Origin: Stenotrophomonas oahuensis
Lineage (GTDB): Bacteria > Pseudomonadota > Gammaproteobacteria > Xanthomonadales > Xanthomonadaceae
Assembly (NCBI RefSeq): GCF_031834595.1
Contig: NZ_CP115541.1
Location: 372,001 to 436,000 of the forward strand
DNA: 64,000 nucleotides
Direction: 5' to 3'
Below, piece after piece: positions 48,044-58,131 of this stretch. The notes beneath the pieces are model-generated. The model did no database searches, had not been told where the DNA came from, and worked only from the letters and a program-made list of their open reading frames with translations. Position 1 is the stretch's first letter, and each line of letters starts with the position of its first letter. The position numbers and the translations under genes were made by a program.

Positions 48044-49414
48044 GGGACTGTCAGGAATTTTGTGTTCGGGCATAACATGTTGAAAAGGATCATGTATGCC
48101 ACCCAAGAAAATGACCGCCAAGGCCGCTGCCCGTCAGCTGCCTACCCTGCCTGCCGAGCTCGTTGAGCAGCTTGCCAACGGAGCGACGACCGCGGGCGAG
48201 ATCCTGGACATCACCACAGCCCTGAAAAAGGCCTTGATTGAGCGGGCACTGAAGGGCGAGCTGGGCCATCACCTGGGGTACCCACCCGGAAGCGAGCGAC
48301 CGGAATCGACCGGCAATCAGCGAAATGGAACGTCCAGCAAAACCGTTCTGACTGAGGATGGCCCCCTGCGACTGGACGTTCCCCGGGACCGGGATGGCAG
48401 CTTCCAGCCCATCCTGATTCCCAAGCACGAGCGGCGTTTCACTGGTTTTGACGACAAGATCGTCGCGATGTACGCGCGCGGAATGAGCGTCCGCGACATC
48501 CGCGCGTTTCTGTCTGAACAGTATGGAACAGACGTGTCGGCGGACTTCATCAGCTCGGTGACCGACGAGGTTCTGGAAGAGATTTCGGCGTGGCAGACGC
48601 GTCCGCTGGAGCTGATGTATCCGGTGGTGTTCTTTGATGCCCTGCGCGTCAAGGTGCGTGACGAGGGCGTAGTGCGCAACAAAGCGATCTATCTGGCATT
48701 AGGCGTTCTACCTGATGGAAGTCGCGACATCCTGGGCATCTGGATCGAGAACACAGAAGGGGCCAAGTTCTGGATGAAGGTCTTCAACGACCTCAAGACG
48801 CGCGGCGTGGAGGACGTACTGATAGCGGTGACCGATGGCCTTAAAGGCATGCCCGAGGCGCTGGCGGCGGTCTACCCAGCGACCACTCTCCAGACCTGCA
48901 TCGTGCATCTCATCCGCAACAGCTTGGACTACGCCGGCTGGAAGGATCGAAGGGCTCTCGCAGCCGAGCTGAAGCCCATCTACCAGGCCATCAATGCAGA
49001 GTCCGCCGAACAGGCCCTGGAAGCGCTGGAGGCCTCGCCGCTGGGCAAACGCTACCCCTCGGCGCCCCAGGCATGGCGACGGTCATGGGACCGCGTCATA
49101 CCCTTCTTCGCGTTTCCACCTGAGATCCGTCGTGTCATCTACACCACCAACGCCATCGAGAGCGTTAATGCGCAGCTGCGGAAGGTCATCAAAACCCGAG
49201 GGCATTTTCCAACTGACGAGGCGGCGATCAAGCTGATCTGGCTGGGGCTGCGCAACATCACGGCCAACTGGGGAGGCACCAGCCACGGCTGGAAGAACGC
49301 GATGAACCAATTTGCCGTACTTTACGGGGACCGATTTATCCGGAGCCCGTACTAAGAAGCCGGGCTGTCACAGGGCAGCCCACGTCGCCCGAACACAAAA
49401 ATACGGACACTCTC
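48044..49414 (+). mobile_element. IS256-family insertion sequence, copy 3 (intact)
   Basis: 1371 bp, opposite orientation to copies 1 and 2. Target duplication TTCGCGGG at 48036-48043 and 49415-49422. Terminal repeats as in the other copies. Confidence 0.96.
48096..49355 (+). CDS. IS256-family (mutator type) transposase
   Basis: 419 residues, with the same protein as the copy at 39734 (Asp181, Asp247, Glu355 intact). Identity of two copies points to recent transposition. Confidence 0.96.
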   Translation: MPPKKMTAKAAARQLPTLPAELVEQLANGATTAGEILDITTALKKALIERALKGELGHHLGYPPGSERPESTGNQRNGTSSKTVLTEDGPLRLDVPRDRDGSFQPILIPKHERRFTGFDDKIVAMYARGMSVRDIRAFLSEQYGTDVSADFISSVTDEVLEEISAWQTRPLELMYPVVFFDALRVKVRDEGVVRNKAIYLALGVLPDGSRDILGIWIENTEGAKFWMKVFNDLKTRGVEDVLIAVTDGLKGMPEALAAVYPATTLQTCIVHLIRNSLDYAGWKDRRALAAELKPIYQAINAESAEQALEALEASPLGKRYPSAPQAWRRSWDRVIPFFAFPPEIRRVIYTTNAIESVNAQLRKVIKTRGHFPTDEAAIKLIWLGLRNITANWGGTSHGWKNAMNQFAVLYGDRFIRSPY

Positions 49415-49621
49415 TTCGCGGGCAACACAGCGCATCGCCTTCTGCACCATCAGAAAGTGGATTACGTCATACCTGTCACTGCTGGCGCATATCCACCAAA
49501 CCTATGACGATCACTGACACGGCCGAGTAACAGCGAAGGCCCCACCGACTCCACTCTTCCCTGACGTAACTGGCCACCACTGCGTCAATCGAAGCCAACC
49601 TCCGCTTCGCCGCGCTCACGC

Positions 49622-49843
49622 TCACCCAGTCTTCCGCGCGTTACGGGCCGCAGCAATGGCTGGCGTGGACTGTGCCGGAATCAAGATCGCGTCACCGCAC
49701 ACGTCGCAGGCACCGACCAAGACGTCATGCGCGATCCCATTTCCATCTCTGAATGGAACGTCCTGGTGAACGAACGTCACGGTCACGCGACCGTCCCTGT
49801 GACACAGGGCACTTTTTCTGTCACCCGGATTGAATAGCTTCAT
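49622..49843 (-). CDS. Small zinc-ribbon-like protein (MqsA N-terminus-like)
   Basis: 73 residues. Cys14, Cys46 and Cys49 and the stretch FVHQDVPFRDG resemble the zinc-binding N-terminal domain of MqsA-type antitoxins, but a fourth Cys and the C-terminal XRE domain are missing. ILIPAQSTPAIAAAR forms the tail. No toxin gene is adjacent. Function unproven. Confidence 0.5.
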   Translation of the reverse strand: MKLFNPGDRKSALCHRDGRVTVTFVHQDVPFRDGNGIAHDVLVGACDVCGDAILIPAQSTPAIAAARNARKTG

Positions 49844-49934
49844 GTGTATGCGCCAACGATCACTGATCCGTTCTTATAGATGTGACGAGCCATGAGGGCT
49901 TGCAGCATTTGCTCACTCGAGACCCACGGCACCG

Positions 49935-50486
49935 CTAGGCGCGGGTCGACATGGCGAGAAGCGACTGGCACCGAGCGACGGCCAATCCCGTAGGACCATG
50001 GAAGCGCAGCTCTAGCGCTGACCTCCGCCGCCCCAGCGGCCGTTTGTACTCCGGCCACGCACCCACTCGGGCTAACATGCCCCCCGACGCCCGCCCATAT
50101 CGAAAGGCACCCGACGATGGCTCCGAACAAGCACCCGACCCGGCAAGGTCGCATCCGGGCGGCAGCGGGACCTCCGGGTCGACCACACAGCGCTGAAGCA
50201 GCCTTTCCGGCGCCGTTGCACTCAGATTGAACCGGACCCACATCTGATTGGAGTCGAGGTTGTGCGATTACACGATGTCGGTAGCGTCTGCGGGGATATC
50301 TGCGGGCAACCAACCACGGGCGAAGGAGCCATCGCGCGCGGCGTCGGCGCGGGTTGGGTAATGGCGGGTCTGTGACTCGCCGGGAAGCTCTACGCATGAG
50401 CAGAGCAGCAGGCAGATGACGATTCCTGCAGAACTTGTTCTCGCAGACCCCGAAGGCCAGGATATCCAACGGTCGCGCATGGTCAT
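49935..50486 (-). pseudogene. Lipoprotein-like gene with an in-frame stop
   Basis: The first segment (50486-50268) has a lipoprotein-like leader SSAGIVICLLLCSC and RGWLPADIPADATDIV, then TAA. The same frame continues SHNLDSNQMWVRFNLSATAP to 49935. GAA to TAA would explain the stop. It resembles small xanthomonad lipoproteins with a WLP motif; the far C-terminus looks unreliable. An overlapping 219-codon frame on the same strand is Arg-rich and less credible. Confidence 0.5.
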
Positions 50487-50519
50487 TCCATCCAGGCATC
50501 TGGCAGCGAAGTCATACCA

Positions 50520-51041
50520 CTACGATGTCCGTCCGACGACCTCAACCATGAGCTGCTCCTTGGTACGGACTCCACTTGGCAGATAGCATTCGTACCCCGC
50601 TGCGACCAATCGACAATGCGCCAGAGCCTCGTCCTTCTTCCCGAGCTCGATCAGTATCACGGCTAGATGCATCCGAGATGCATCGGTGTAGTACCCAAAC
50701 CCTGCTGCCTCCCCCATCTCCACCGCTCGCAGAAACGACAGCGCCGCATCCTCGATGCGGCCATCCCGCCACTGCGCAATACCCAGGTGGAATCTATCGG
50801 CTGGCTCCCAGTCGCCCAGCGCGACGAGGCGCTCCAGATCGACTATCTGGAGGTCTCTCTGCCGGAGGGATGCGTAGACATCTGCACGGGCACGGAGTCC
50901 TGCCCTTTGCGTCACCTCGTGATTGATCAGCGCTTGGCATAGAGCCAGGGCGGCTGGAGTGTCGGAGGACGTTACCAGCGCTTCGATCGTTTTCAGGATC
51001 GTGTTGAGGTCCTCTTCGCTTGTCGGCAGTGCCATCACCAT
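50520..51041 (-). CDS. TPR-repeat protein of unknown function
   Basis: 173 residues, helical. Repeats of the TPR type can be followed through RADVYASLRQRDLQIVDLER, PADRFHLGIAQWRDGRIEDA and ASRMHLAVILIELGKKDEAL. No signal peptide. Similar proteins are often immunity or adaptor proteins near toxin loci, but no toxin is visible here. Confidence 0.7.
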   Translation of the reverse strand: MVMALPTSEEDLNTILKTIEALVTSSDTPAALALCQALINHEVTQRAGLRARADVYASLRQRDLQIVDLERLVALGDWEPADRFHLGIAQWRDGRIEDAALSFLRAVEMGEAAGFGYYTDASRMHLAVILIELGKKDEALAHCRLVAAGYECYLPSGVRTKEQLMVEVVGRTS

Positions 51042-51092
51042 TCCCCCTCGTGCATTTCAGGCTCCGGTGTTTCTGGTAGACCCACGTACCGC

Positions 51093-51115
51093 AGCCACGC
51101 AGGGCGTGGCTCTAC
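51093..51115 (-). repeat. GTAG-headed palindrome (SMAG-like)
   Basis: Minus strand GTAG + AGCCACGC-CCT-GCGTGGCT. The TAG is the stop codon of the hydrolase gene. Identical to the copy at 54812. Confidence 0.85.
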
Positions 51116-51858
51116 GTGGTGGTTTTGTGGGTGACATAGCCGCGCAGCCAATCGGCGATCACGCCTGCGGCGGCATCGGCGCGGGCCTGCAGCAACAGGT
51201 GGGGGCCGTCGAGGGTGACCCAGCGCGCCTGCGGTGCCAGCCGCTGCAGCGCCTGCACGCTGATCGGCCACAGCAGGCGGTCATGGCGTGCCAGCAACCC
51301 GAGCAACGGCACCTGCAGGCTGCGCAGCGGCTTGCGTGCATCCACGCGCAGTGTGGCCGCGGCGCGCTGGCGCAGCACGTTGGCCGGTACTTCGTTCAAA
51401 GCCTTTTCCAGCGCTTGACGGGTTTCGCCGGTGCACCAGCGGCCCAGCAGCAGCGGCACCAGCACCGCCAGGGGTGGCAGCGGCCAGGCCGGTGCGAGCA
51501 GATTGGCGAACGCGGCGGGAACCGGCACGGGACGATGCGCAAAGGTCGTTGACAGCACCACGCCACGCAGCGCGGGCGGGGCCTGCGCGGCCAGCAGCAC
51601 GGCCAAGGGACCGGCGAAGGATTCACCGAGCAGCACGAACGGGGTTTGCGGCAATTGCAGGCGTACGCGCGCGGCCAGTGTGGCGTAGTCCTGCGGGCCA
51701 TCCTGTGGATAGCGCAGCACCTGCGCGGGCACGCCACGTGCGGCCAGTGCGTCCAGCAACGGGGTGGTCAGCAGGCCGGTGCCGTCCAGACCGGGCAGCA
51801 CCACCAGGGTGGGTTGAGCGTCCATGCAGGCAGCCACAACAGCGGGGGGCACCTGCAT
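51112..51858 (-). CDS. Alpha/beta hydrolase
   Basis: 248 residues (or 237 if the second Met at 51825 is used). Nucleophile elbow GESFAGP, N-terminal LVVLPGLDGTG as oxyanion-hole loop, and a late His in LDGPHLLLQ. Esterase-like; substrate unknown. Its stop codon is provided by the GTAG repeat next to it. The next gene is divergent. Confidence 0.85.
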   Translation of the reverse strand: MQVPPAVVAACMDAQPTLVVLPGLDGTGLLTTPLLDALAARGVPAQVLRYPQDGPQDYATLAARVRLQLPQTPFVLLGESFAGPLAVLLAAQAPPALRGVVLSTTFAHRPVPVPAAFANLLAPAWPLPPLAVLVPLLLGRWCTGETRQALEKALNEVPANVLRQRAAATLRVDARKPLRSLQVPLLGLLARHDRLLWPISVQALQRLAPQARWVTLDGPHLLLQARADAAAGVIADWLRGYVTHKTTT

Positions 51859-51972
51859 GGTGGCATGCGGGCGGTGACGGGTTCAACGCCCTGCCCTGCC
51901 TTGACGGCGGTGGCCGGGCGTGGGCGATACTCGCGCTCTACTGCAGGATGCGTTCCACAAGGGGGATGACAG

Positions 51973-52494
51973 ATGAAAAAGTTCGTACGGGCGCTGGCCA
52001 CGCTGGCCCTGCTGCTGCCGTTGGGTGCGGGTGCGCAGAACTCATTGATGCCGGAAGGATCGGCCACCAAGGCGGACGGTGATTTTTCAGCCTCGCTGCT
52101 GATTACCGCCGATCCGAACTGGCAGCAGGAATGGGAAGCCCCCAAAGGTGAGGTGCCGAACTTCCGGCTGGCGGATTCGGTTGCCGTGGGCGGCGATCTG
52201 TATGTGCTGGCGTTCCTCAGCAACCCGAAGCTGGACGAGGCCGGTATGACCAACGTTCGCTGCGACCTGAAAGTGGCGCACCCGGATGGCACGCTGAGCA
52301 GCAACGATCATGACCTGCCCTGCTTCGTGACCCGGTTGGAAAGCGATCCGAAGCGGGTTTACCTGTCGTCGGTGGGGCTGAAGTTCACGGCCGAGGAAGG
52401 CGATGCGCAGGGCACGTGGACCGTGGGCATGACAGTGCATGACAAGAACCGTGGGGTGACGTTGCCGTTGGAAGCGACGTTCGAATTGCGGTGA
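51973..52494 (+). CDS. Periplasmic protein of unknown function
   Basis: 173 residues. Signal peptide MKKFVRALATLALLLPLGAG then AQN. The mature part is beta-rich with two Cys (RCDLKVAHPDG and LPCFVTRLESD) that could pair. I do not recognise a family. A GGGGGA site precedes the start. Followed by a facing pair of GTAG palindromes. Confidence 0.75.
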   Translation: MKKFVRALATLALLLPLGAGAQNSLMPEGSATKADGDFSASLLITADPNWQQEWEAPKGEVPNFRLADSVAVGGDLYVLAFLSNPKLDEAGMTNVRCDLKVAHPDGTLSSNDHDLPCFVTRLESDPKRVYLSSVGLKFTAEEGDAQGTWTVGMTVHDKNRGVTLPLEATFELR

Positions 52495-52495
52495 G

Positions 52496-52522
52496 AGGTC
52501 ACGACCAACGGTCGTGACCTAC
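52496..52522 (-). repeat. GTAG-headed palindrome (SMAG-like)
   Basis: Minus strand GTAG + GTCACGACC-GTT-GGTCGTGACCT; pairs with the element at 52541. Confidence 0.8.
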
Positions 52523-52540
52523 CGGGTGTTTGATCGCAAG

Positions 52541-52566
52541 GTAGATCACGACCGTTGGTCGTGATC
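52541..52566 (+). repeat. GTAG-headed palindrome (SMAG-like)
   Basis: GTAG + ATCACGACC-GTT-GGTCGTGAT, located between convergent genes. Confidence 0.8.
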
Positions 52567-52576
52567 CACGCATACC

Positions 52577-54700
52577 TCACGCAGCACGCAGCGTGCTGCG
52601 CACCCCGCCCTGCTGCTCCAGCTTGAACACCGCCACCGCCTCGTTCAGCGACTGCGCCTGCTCTTCCAGCGCGCGGCTGGCGGCGGTGGCTTCCTCCACC
52701 AGCGCGGCGTTCTGCTGGGTCACCTGGTCCATCTGCACCACTACCTGATTGACCTGCTCGATACCTGCGGCCTGTTCCTTGGTGGCCGCGGCGATGTCGC
52801 TCATCAACTGATTGGTGCGCGAACTGGCCTGGGTCAGCCGTGCGATGGCGGCTTCCGATTCCACTGTGACGTTGAGACCGGTTTTCACCTTGTCGCTGGC
52901 GACGTCGATCAGGTCCTTGATCTCCTTCGCCGCCGTGCCGGCACGCTGGGCCAGCGTGCGCACTTCACTGGCCACCACGGCGAAGCCACGGCCGTTCTCA
53001 CCGGCACGCGCCGCTTCCACGGCGGCATTGAGCGCGAGGATGTTGGTCTGGAACGCAATGCCGTCGATGACCGAGGAGATTTCGGAAATGCGCGCGGATG
53101 ACTGATCGATCTCGCCCATCACCGCCGCCATCTGCGCGATGGCCTGCTCGGTGGCACGTACGGCAGCACCGGCGGCATGGGCCTCCTGGTCGGCCTGGTT
53201 GGCCAGTTCGGCGTTCTGGCGCACGGTGGAGGTGAGTTCCTCCATCGAGGCGGCGGCCTCTTCCAGGTTGGCTGCCTGCTGTTCGGTGCGGCGCGACAGG
53301 TCGCTGTGGCCGGCGGCCAGTTCCTGGGCGGCATTGTTGATGCTGCCGGCCGCGCCTTGGATCTGCTGCACGATGCCGGTCAGCTGCGCGGCGGTGACAT
53401 TGGCGTCGTCGCGCATCTGCGCGAATACACCCTGATACTGGCCGCTCATGCGCTCGGTGAGGTCGCCGGTGGAGATGGCGCGCAGCACGGTGGAGAGGTC
53501 AGCGATGCTGGACTGCGAAGCCGCCATCATGCCGTTGAGGTTGGCGACCATGGCCTGGAACTGGAACTGGAAGGCGGCTTCGTCACCGCGCACGCTGAAA
53601 TCACCGGCGCGGGCGGCGGCGGCCAGGGTGTCGATGCTGTGGTTGATGGCGGTCAGGTTGGCCTTGACCGTGGCCATGGTGCGGGTGAGCACGGCCTTTT
53701 CGCCGGGGTAGCTGTCCAGGTCGCGGTGCAGGTCGCCAATGGCGTAGTCCTGCATCACGTCGACCATGTGGTTCTGCACGGCCACGTGCGAGCCCACCAG
53801 TTCATTGGTGGCGTGCAGCATGCGGCCGTAGTCGCCGGGCAGCGCATCGGCATCCATGCGGTAGCTGATCGCGCCGGCCTCGTGCTCGCGCGCCATATCC
53901 AGCTGCGCAGTGATCGCGGCCTGGACGTTGCGGCGCACGCTGCCCATGGCCTCGCCCAGGCGCGTCAGCTCATCACGGCCGCCAAGATTGAAGTTCTGGT
54001 CCAGCTCGCCCTTGGCCATGCGGTCGGCCAGGGTGACGGCGCGGCCAAGCGGAGCGGTGAAGCTGCGGCCGATCAGCACCGAGGCGGCAATGCCGACCAG
54101 CAGCGCGATGCCACCCAGCACCAGCAGCTGCAGTTGGGTGCGCTCGCCGACGCGGATGGCTTCGGCGGCGGCCTTGCGGCTTTCGGCCTCTTCATAGGCG
54201 ACGCCGTCGGCCAGGGCCTTGTTCCAGCCGTTGGCCGCCTGCTGCACTTCGCTCAGGGTGAACGCGACGGCCCCGGCGAAGTCGCCGTCGGCCATCATCT
54301 GCCCGGACTGCTTGTTGAGCGGGCGGGCGACGGCGCGCTTGGCGGTGATGTTGTCGATCACCTGCTGGCCTTCGGCGTTGTGCGGCAGCGCCTGGTAGGC
54401 CGCCCAGCTGGCTTCGTAGCGGGTGACCAGGTCGGCGATGCGCTTTTCGTCGGCTTCGCGCTCCTGACCCTGGCGGATCAGCATTTCGCGGCGGACCACC
54501 AGCATCTGGTTGTTGGCGTCGAGCAGGTCGGAGAGCAGGTGGACCTTGGCCACGCCTTCATCTACGACTTTCTGCATGGCTTGTTTCTGGACGGTGGCAC
54601 CTACTGCGCCTGTGGCTACTACGGCTGCTACCAAAACCAGTAAGAGGCCGAAGCCCAAGCCAAGACGCCAGACGACGCTGACGTTGCGTAACAGATCCAT
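52577..54700 (-). CDS. Methyl-accepting chemotaxis protein
   Basis: 707 residues. TM1 about 14-35, a helical periplasmic domain of some 155 residues (four-helix-bundle type), TM2 about 191-211 and a HAMP domain. A second HAMP/PAS-like linker and the signalling domain follow, with tip FQTNILALNAAVEAARAGE. No CheR pentapeptide at the C-terminus. It stands alone. Confidence 0.93.
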   Translation of the reverse strand: MDLLRNVSVVWRLGLGFGLLLVLVAAVVATGAVGATVQKQAMQKVVDEGVAKVHLLSDLLDANNQMLVVRREMLIRQGQEREADEKRIADLVTRYEASWAAYQALPHNAEGQQVIDNITAKRAVARPLNKQSGQMMADGDFAGAVAFTLSEVQQAANGWNKALADGVAYEEAESRKAAAEAIRVGERTQLQLLVLGGIALLVGIAASVLIGRSFTAPLGRAVTLADRMAKGELDQNFNLGGRDELTRLGEAMGSVRRNVQAAITAQLDMAREHEAGAISYRMDADALPGDYGRMLHATNELVGSHVAVQNHMVDVMQDYAIGDLHRDLDSYPGEKAVLTRTMATVKANLTAINHSIDTLAAAARAGDFSVRGDEAAFQFQFQAMVANLNGMMAASQSSIADLSTVLRAISTGDLTERMSGQYQGVFAQMRDDANVTAAQLTGIVQQIQGAAGSINNAAQELAAGHSDLSRRTEQQAANLEEAAASMEELTSTVRQNAELANQADQEAHAAGAAVRATEQAIAQMAAVMGEIDQSSARISEISSVIDGIAFQTNILALNAAVEAARAGENGRGFAVVASEVRTLAQRAGTAAKEIKDLIDVASDKVKTGLNVTVESEAAIARLTQASSRTNQLMSDIAAATKEQAAGIEQVNQVVVQMDQVTQQNAALVEEATAASRALEEQAQSLNEAVAVFKLEQQGGVRSTLRAA

Positions 54701-54811
54701 GAGTGATCCACGAATGTAGGGGGAGAAACCGGTTATCGGCCGGCCTTCACGGTTTCTTTACATTGTGGTTCAGGCGCGGCGTCGGTCACCGGATACCGGA
54801 TACCGGTTCGA

Positions 54812-54834
54812 AGCCACGCAGGGCGTGGCTCTAC
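54812..54834 (-). repeat. GTAG-headed palindrome (SMAG-like)
   Basis: Minus strand GTAG + AGCCACGC-CCT-GCGTGGCT. Its TAG is the stop codon of the second hipA. Confidence 0.85.
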
Positions 54835-56087
54835 GCCAACTGCAGCAGCATGTCCTTGATTGGCCCATGAATGATTCCACGCAGGAGACGTGCCTCACCG
54901 GGTTCGACGCCATGAGCAGCCCCTTCCGCATATTCACGGTAGAGCGCCTCCGCATGCGCTTGGAGGCGTTGCTGCAGATGATCCAGCTCACGCTCGGCGG
55001 TTCGAGCGCTGAGCCCGAGGGATTCGCCAAGTGCAATGACATCAGCTCGGGTAATCCCGGCGTAGGGCTTACCTCCCGGCGGGGTCACGGGGAGGTCCCG
55101 GCCCCACGTGTTATCCGCAGCGTAGATGCTGGTACAGATGAGGTCGTAGTGAGGAGCAAGCACCCAGCCATCCGGACTTGCCAGAAAACTGAGATTCTTC
55201 AGGTGAGCATCCGGATTCCCAGTAATGAGATTGAACAGCCACCAACGAAAGAGCCTCGAGCGGGTTTCAGCCTTGGATACACACAGCTCGATGAGCCTGT
55301 TCAACGAGGCTGAGGTGGCTTGGCTGTACTTGTACAGCGCATCCAGCGAGAGCATCTGACAGCCGTCCAGCGCCTGCAGCCGCTCAGGCGGCAAGCGGAA
55401 CGTGCGGTCAAATCGTCGTACCAGAAAGACGGGCTCCGGGACACGCCTGATCGAAACTTCTGCGACGTCCATGCCCACCGCCGACGCGAGACGCATCACG
55501 AACCATTCGTTGATGGTGGTGTGCCAGTAACGCTCTGACTGTGGATGGTCCGGCTTGAGTATGTGCGTGGATGGCTCTGCGCCGACAGGCTCATACAATT
55601 CATCCTCCCGCACGGTAATGGCCAGCTTGTGCTGCGCCCCGGCCAGAGACATGCGCTTTGCTGCGCCATGTGTCATGGGCATCTGCGGCAGCCCGCGTAT
55701 CCGCTCGGACAGCGCCGTATCGGTCAGAGGAACCAGTCCTCGCGGTGGCAGGATCTCACCTTCGGACAGCAAAGTAAGCGCGCCTGCGGATTCCCGACCG
55801 TAGTACTGGAGCAACCCGAAGCTATCAGCAACTTCAATGTGCGCATCACGCGCCAGCAGCGCTCTTGCATCCTCTTCAGGCAGCAGGTTGTCGAAAAACC
55901 ACTGCACCGGCCTGAGCGACGCGCCATCCACGATCGTTCCCGCTTGGCGCGGGAGCGCGGGTGAGATATCCGCCCCTTGCCACGCAGCGTTGTAGTCGAA
56001 TCGCCAGAGGTTGCCCTGCTCGGACAACTGGCCTACCAGCGCATCATCCAGCCACCCATGGAGACGTCGTTCTGCGGGAACGCTCAT
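54831..56087 (-). CDS. hipA: HipA family kinase toxin (module 2)
   Basis: 418 residues. N-terminal subdomain RRLHGWLDDALVGQLSEQGN and WFFDNLLPEEDARALL, then SLAGAQHKLAITV (nucleotide loop), EPSTHILKPDHP, catalytic GNPDAHLKNLSFL and metal-binding LAPHYDLICT. All motifs intact. Only distantly related to module 1. ATGA overlap with hipB (4 bases). The stop codon lies inside a GTAG repeat. Confidence 0.92.
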   Translation of the reverse strand: MSVPAERRLHGWLDDALVGQLSEQGNLWRFDYNAAWQGADISPALPRQAGTIVDGASLRPVQWFFDNLLPEEDARALLARDAHIEVADSFGLLQYYGRESAGALTLLSEGEILPPRGLVPLTDTALSERIRGLPQMPMTHGAAKRMSLAGAQHKLAITVREDELYEPVGAEPSTHILKPDHPQSERYWHTTINEWFVMRLASAVGMDVAEVSIRRVPEPVFLVRRFDRTFRLPPERLQALDGCQMLSLDALYKYSQATSASLNRLIELCVSKAETRSRLFRWWLFNLITGNPDAHLKNLSFLASPDGWVLAPHYDLICTSIYAADNTWGRDLPVTPPGGKPYAGITRADVIALGESLGLSARTAERELDHLQQRLQAHAEALYREYAEGAAHGVEPGEARLLRGIIHGPIKDMLLQLA

Positions 56088-56344
56088 TTGATGGGTGCCC
56101 GCTTGGTCTTGCGCTGCATGAACGCATCTGGCACCTGCAGCGTGACCTTGATGCCCAGTTCGTCCAGCGCGCGCATCACACGGCCCAGTTGTACCGATGG
56201 CTTACCGCGCTCGGCGTCTCGCATGAAAACGTGACTGGAATCGATGTAGCCGGCCAGGTCGTCCTGGCGGATTCCTTGATTCTTGCGAACCTTGCGGATG
56301 ATTTCGCCGATGTCTTCCGGGGTTTTGACCTTGATGTCGATCAC
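56084..56344 (-). CDS. hipB: HipB-type antitoxin, XRE family (module 2)
   Basis: 86 residues with a GTG start. Helix-turn-helix about 10-60 (IGEIIRKVRKNQGIRQDDLA, SSHVFMRDAERGKPS), then VTLQVPDAF and a basic tail. It neutralises the HipA kinase downstream and probably represses the operon through the direct repeats just upstream. Confidence 0.88.
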   Translation of the reverse strand: MIDIKVKTPEDIGEIIRKVRKNQGIRQDDLAGYIDSSHVFMRDAERGKPSVQLGRVMRALDELGIKVTLQVPDAFMQRKTKRAPIK

Positions 56345-56358
56345 GGCGGGGCACCGAA

Positions 56359-56427
56359 TCTAAGCAGTTGTTTCTATAGTGGGGTGTTGGCGGGCGCGAT
56401 GCAATGTTTCTAAGTAGTTGTTTATAT
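56359..56427 (-). promoter_or_regulatory. Probable operator pair of hipBA module 2
   Basis: Two copies of TCTAAGYAGTTGTTTNTAT at 56359-56377 and 56409-56427, exactly 50 bases apart. The core TAAGCAGTTGTTTA is an imperfect palindrome (TAA, CA, TG, TTA). The region is AT-rich. The first copy is 15 bases from the hipB start. Confidence 0.6.
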
Positions 56428-56498
56428 TTTTCAAAAAATCAGCGCATCAGGGCGAAAATGTAAACTACAGCTTCGAAATCGAGCTCCCTGCCAAAAGC

Positions 56499-56524
56499 AG
56501 AAGCCCCGCTTTCGCGGGGCTTCT
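56499..56524 (-). terminator. Terminator downstream of purA
   Basis: AGAAGCCCCGC, TTTC, GCGGGGCTTCT with TTTT shortly after on the minus strand. Confidence 0.8.
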
Positions 56525-56525
56525 T

Positions 56526-56547
56526 TGCCGGGCAAGCCCGGCACTAC
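56526..56547 (-). repeat. GTAG-headed palindrome (SMAG-like)
   Basis: Minus strand GTAG + TGCCGGG-CTT-GCCCGGCA, adjoining the terminator of purA. Confidence 0.8.
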
Positions 56548-56594
56548 GGGCATCCCCGGCGCGTCCGGTCCGTGTGGATTCCAGACGTTGCCGT

Positions 56595-56618
56595 GGGCCG
56601 GCCAGCGGCCGGCGCTAC
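56595..56618 (-). repeat. GTAG-headed palindrome (SMAG-like)
   Basis: Minus strand GTAG + CGCCGGCC-GCT-GGCCGGCCC, four bases from the purA stop. Confidence 0.8.
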
Positions 56619-56622
56619 CTAA

Positions 56623-58074
<1,452 letters not shown>

Positions 58075-58131
58075 TTATCCGGGTTTCCAGGGTCCACCGC
58101 CACCCCGGGGGGCAGCGGCTTCATCAGCCGG

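Noticed and set aside
49840..50499. 219-codon minus-strand frame overlapping the lipoprotein-like pseudogene
   Set aside because: Arg-rich and without motif over most of its length. The alternative frame has a lipoprotein leader. The C-terminal end could still hold a fragment of something real.
53177..54643. 488-codon plus-strand frame opposite the chemotaxis receptor
   Set aside because: Antisense shadow; the receptor has all expected domains.
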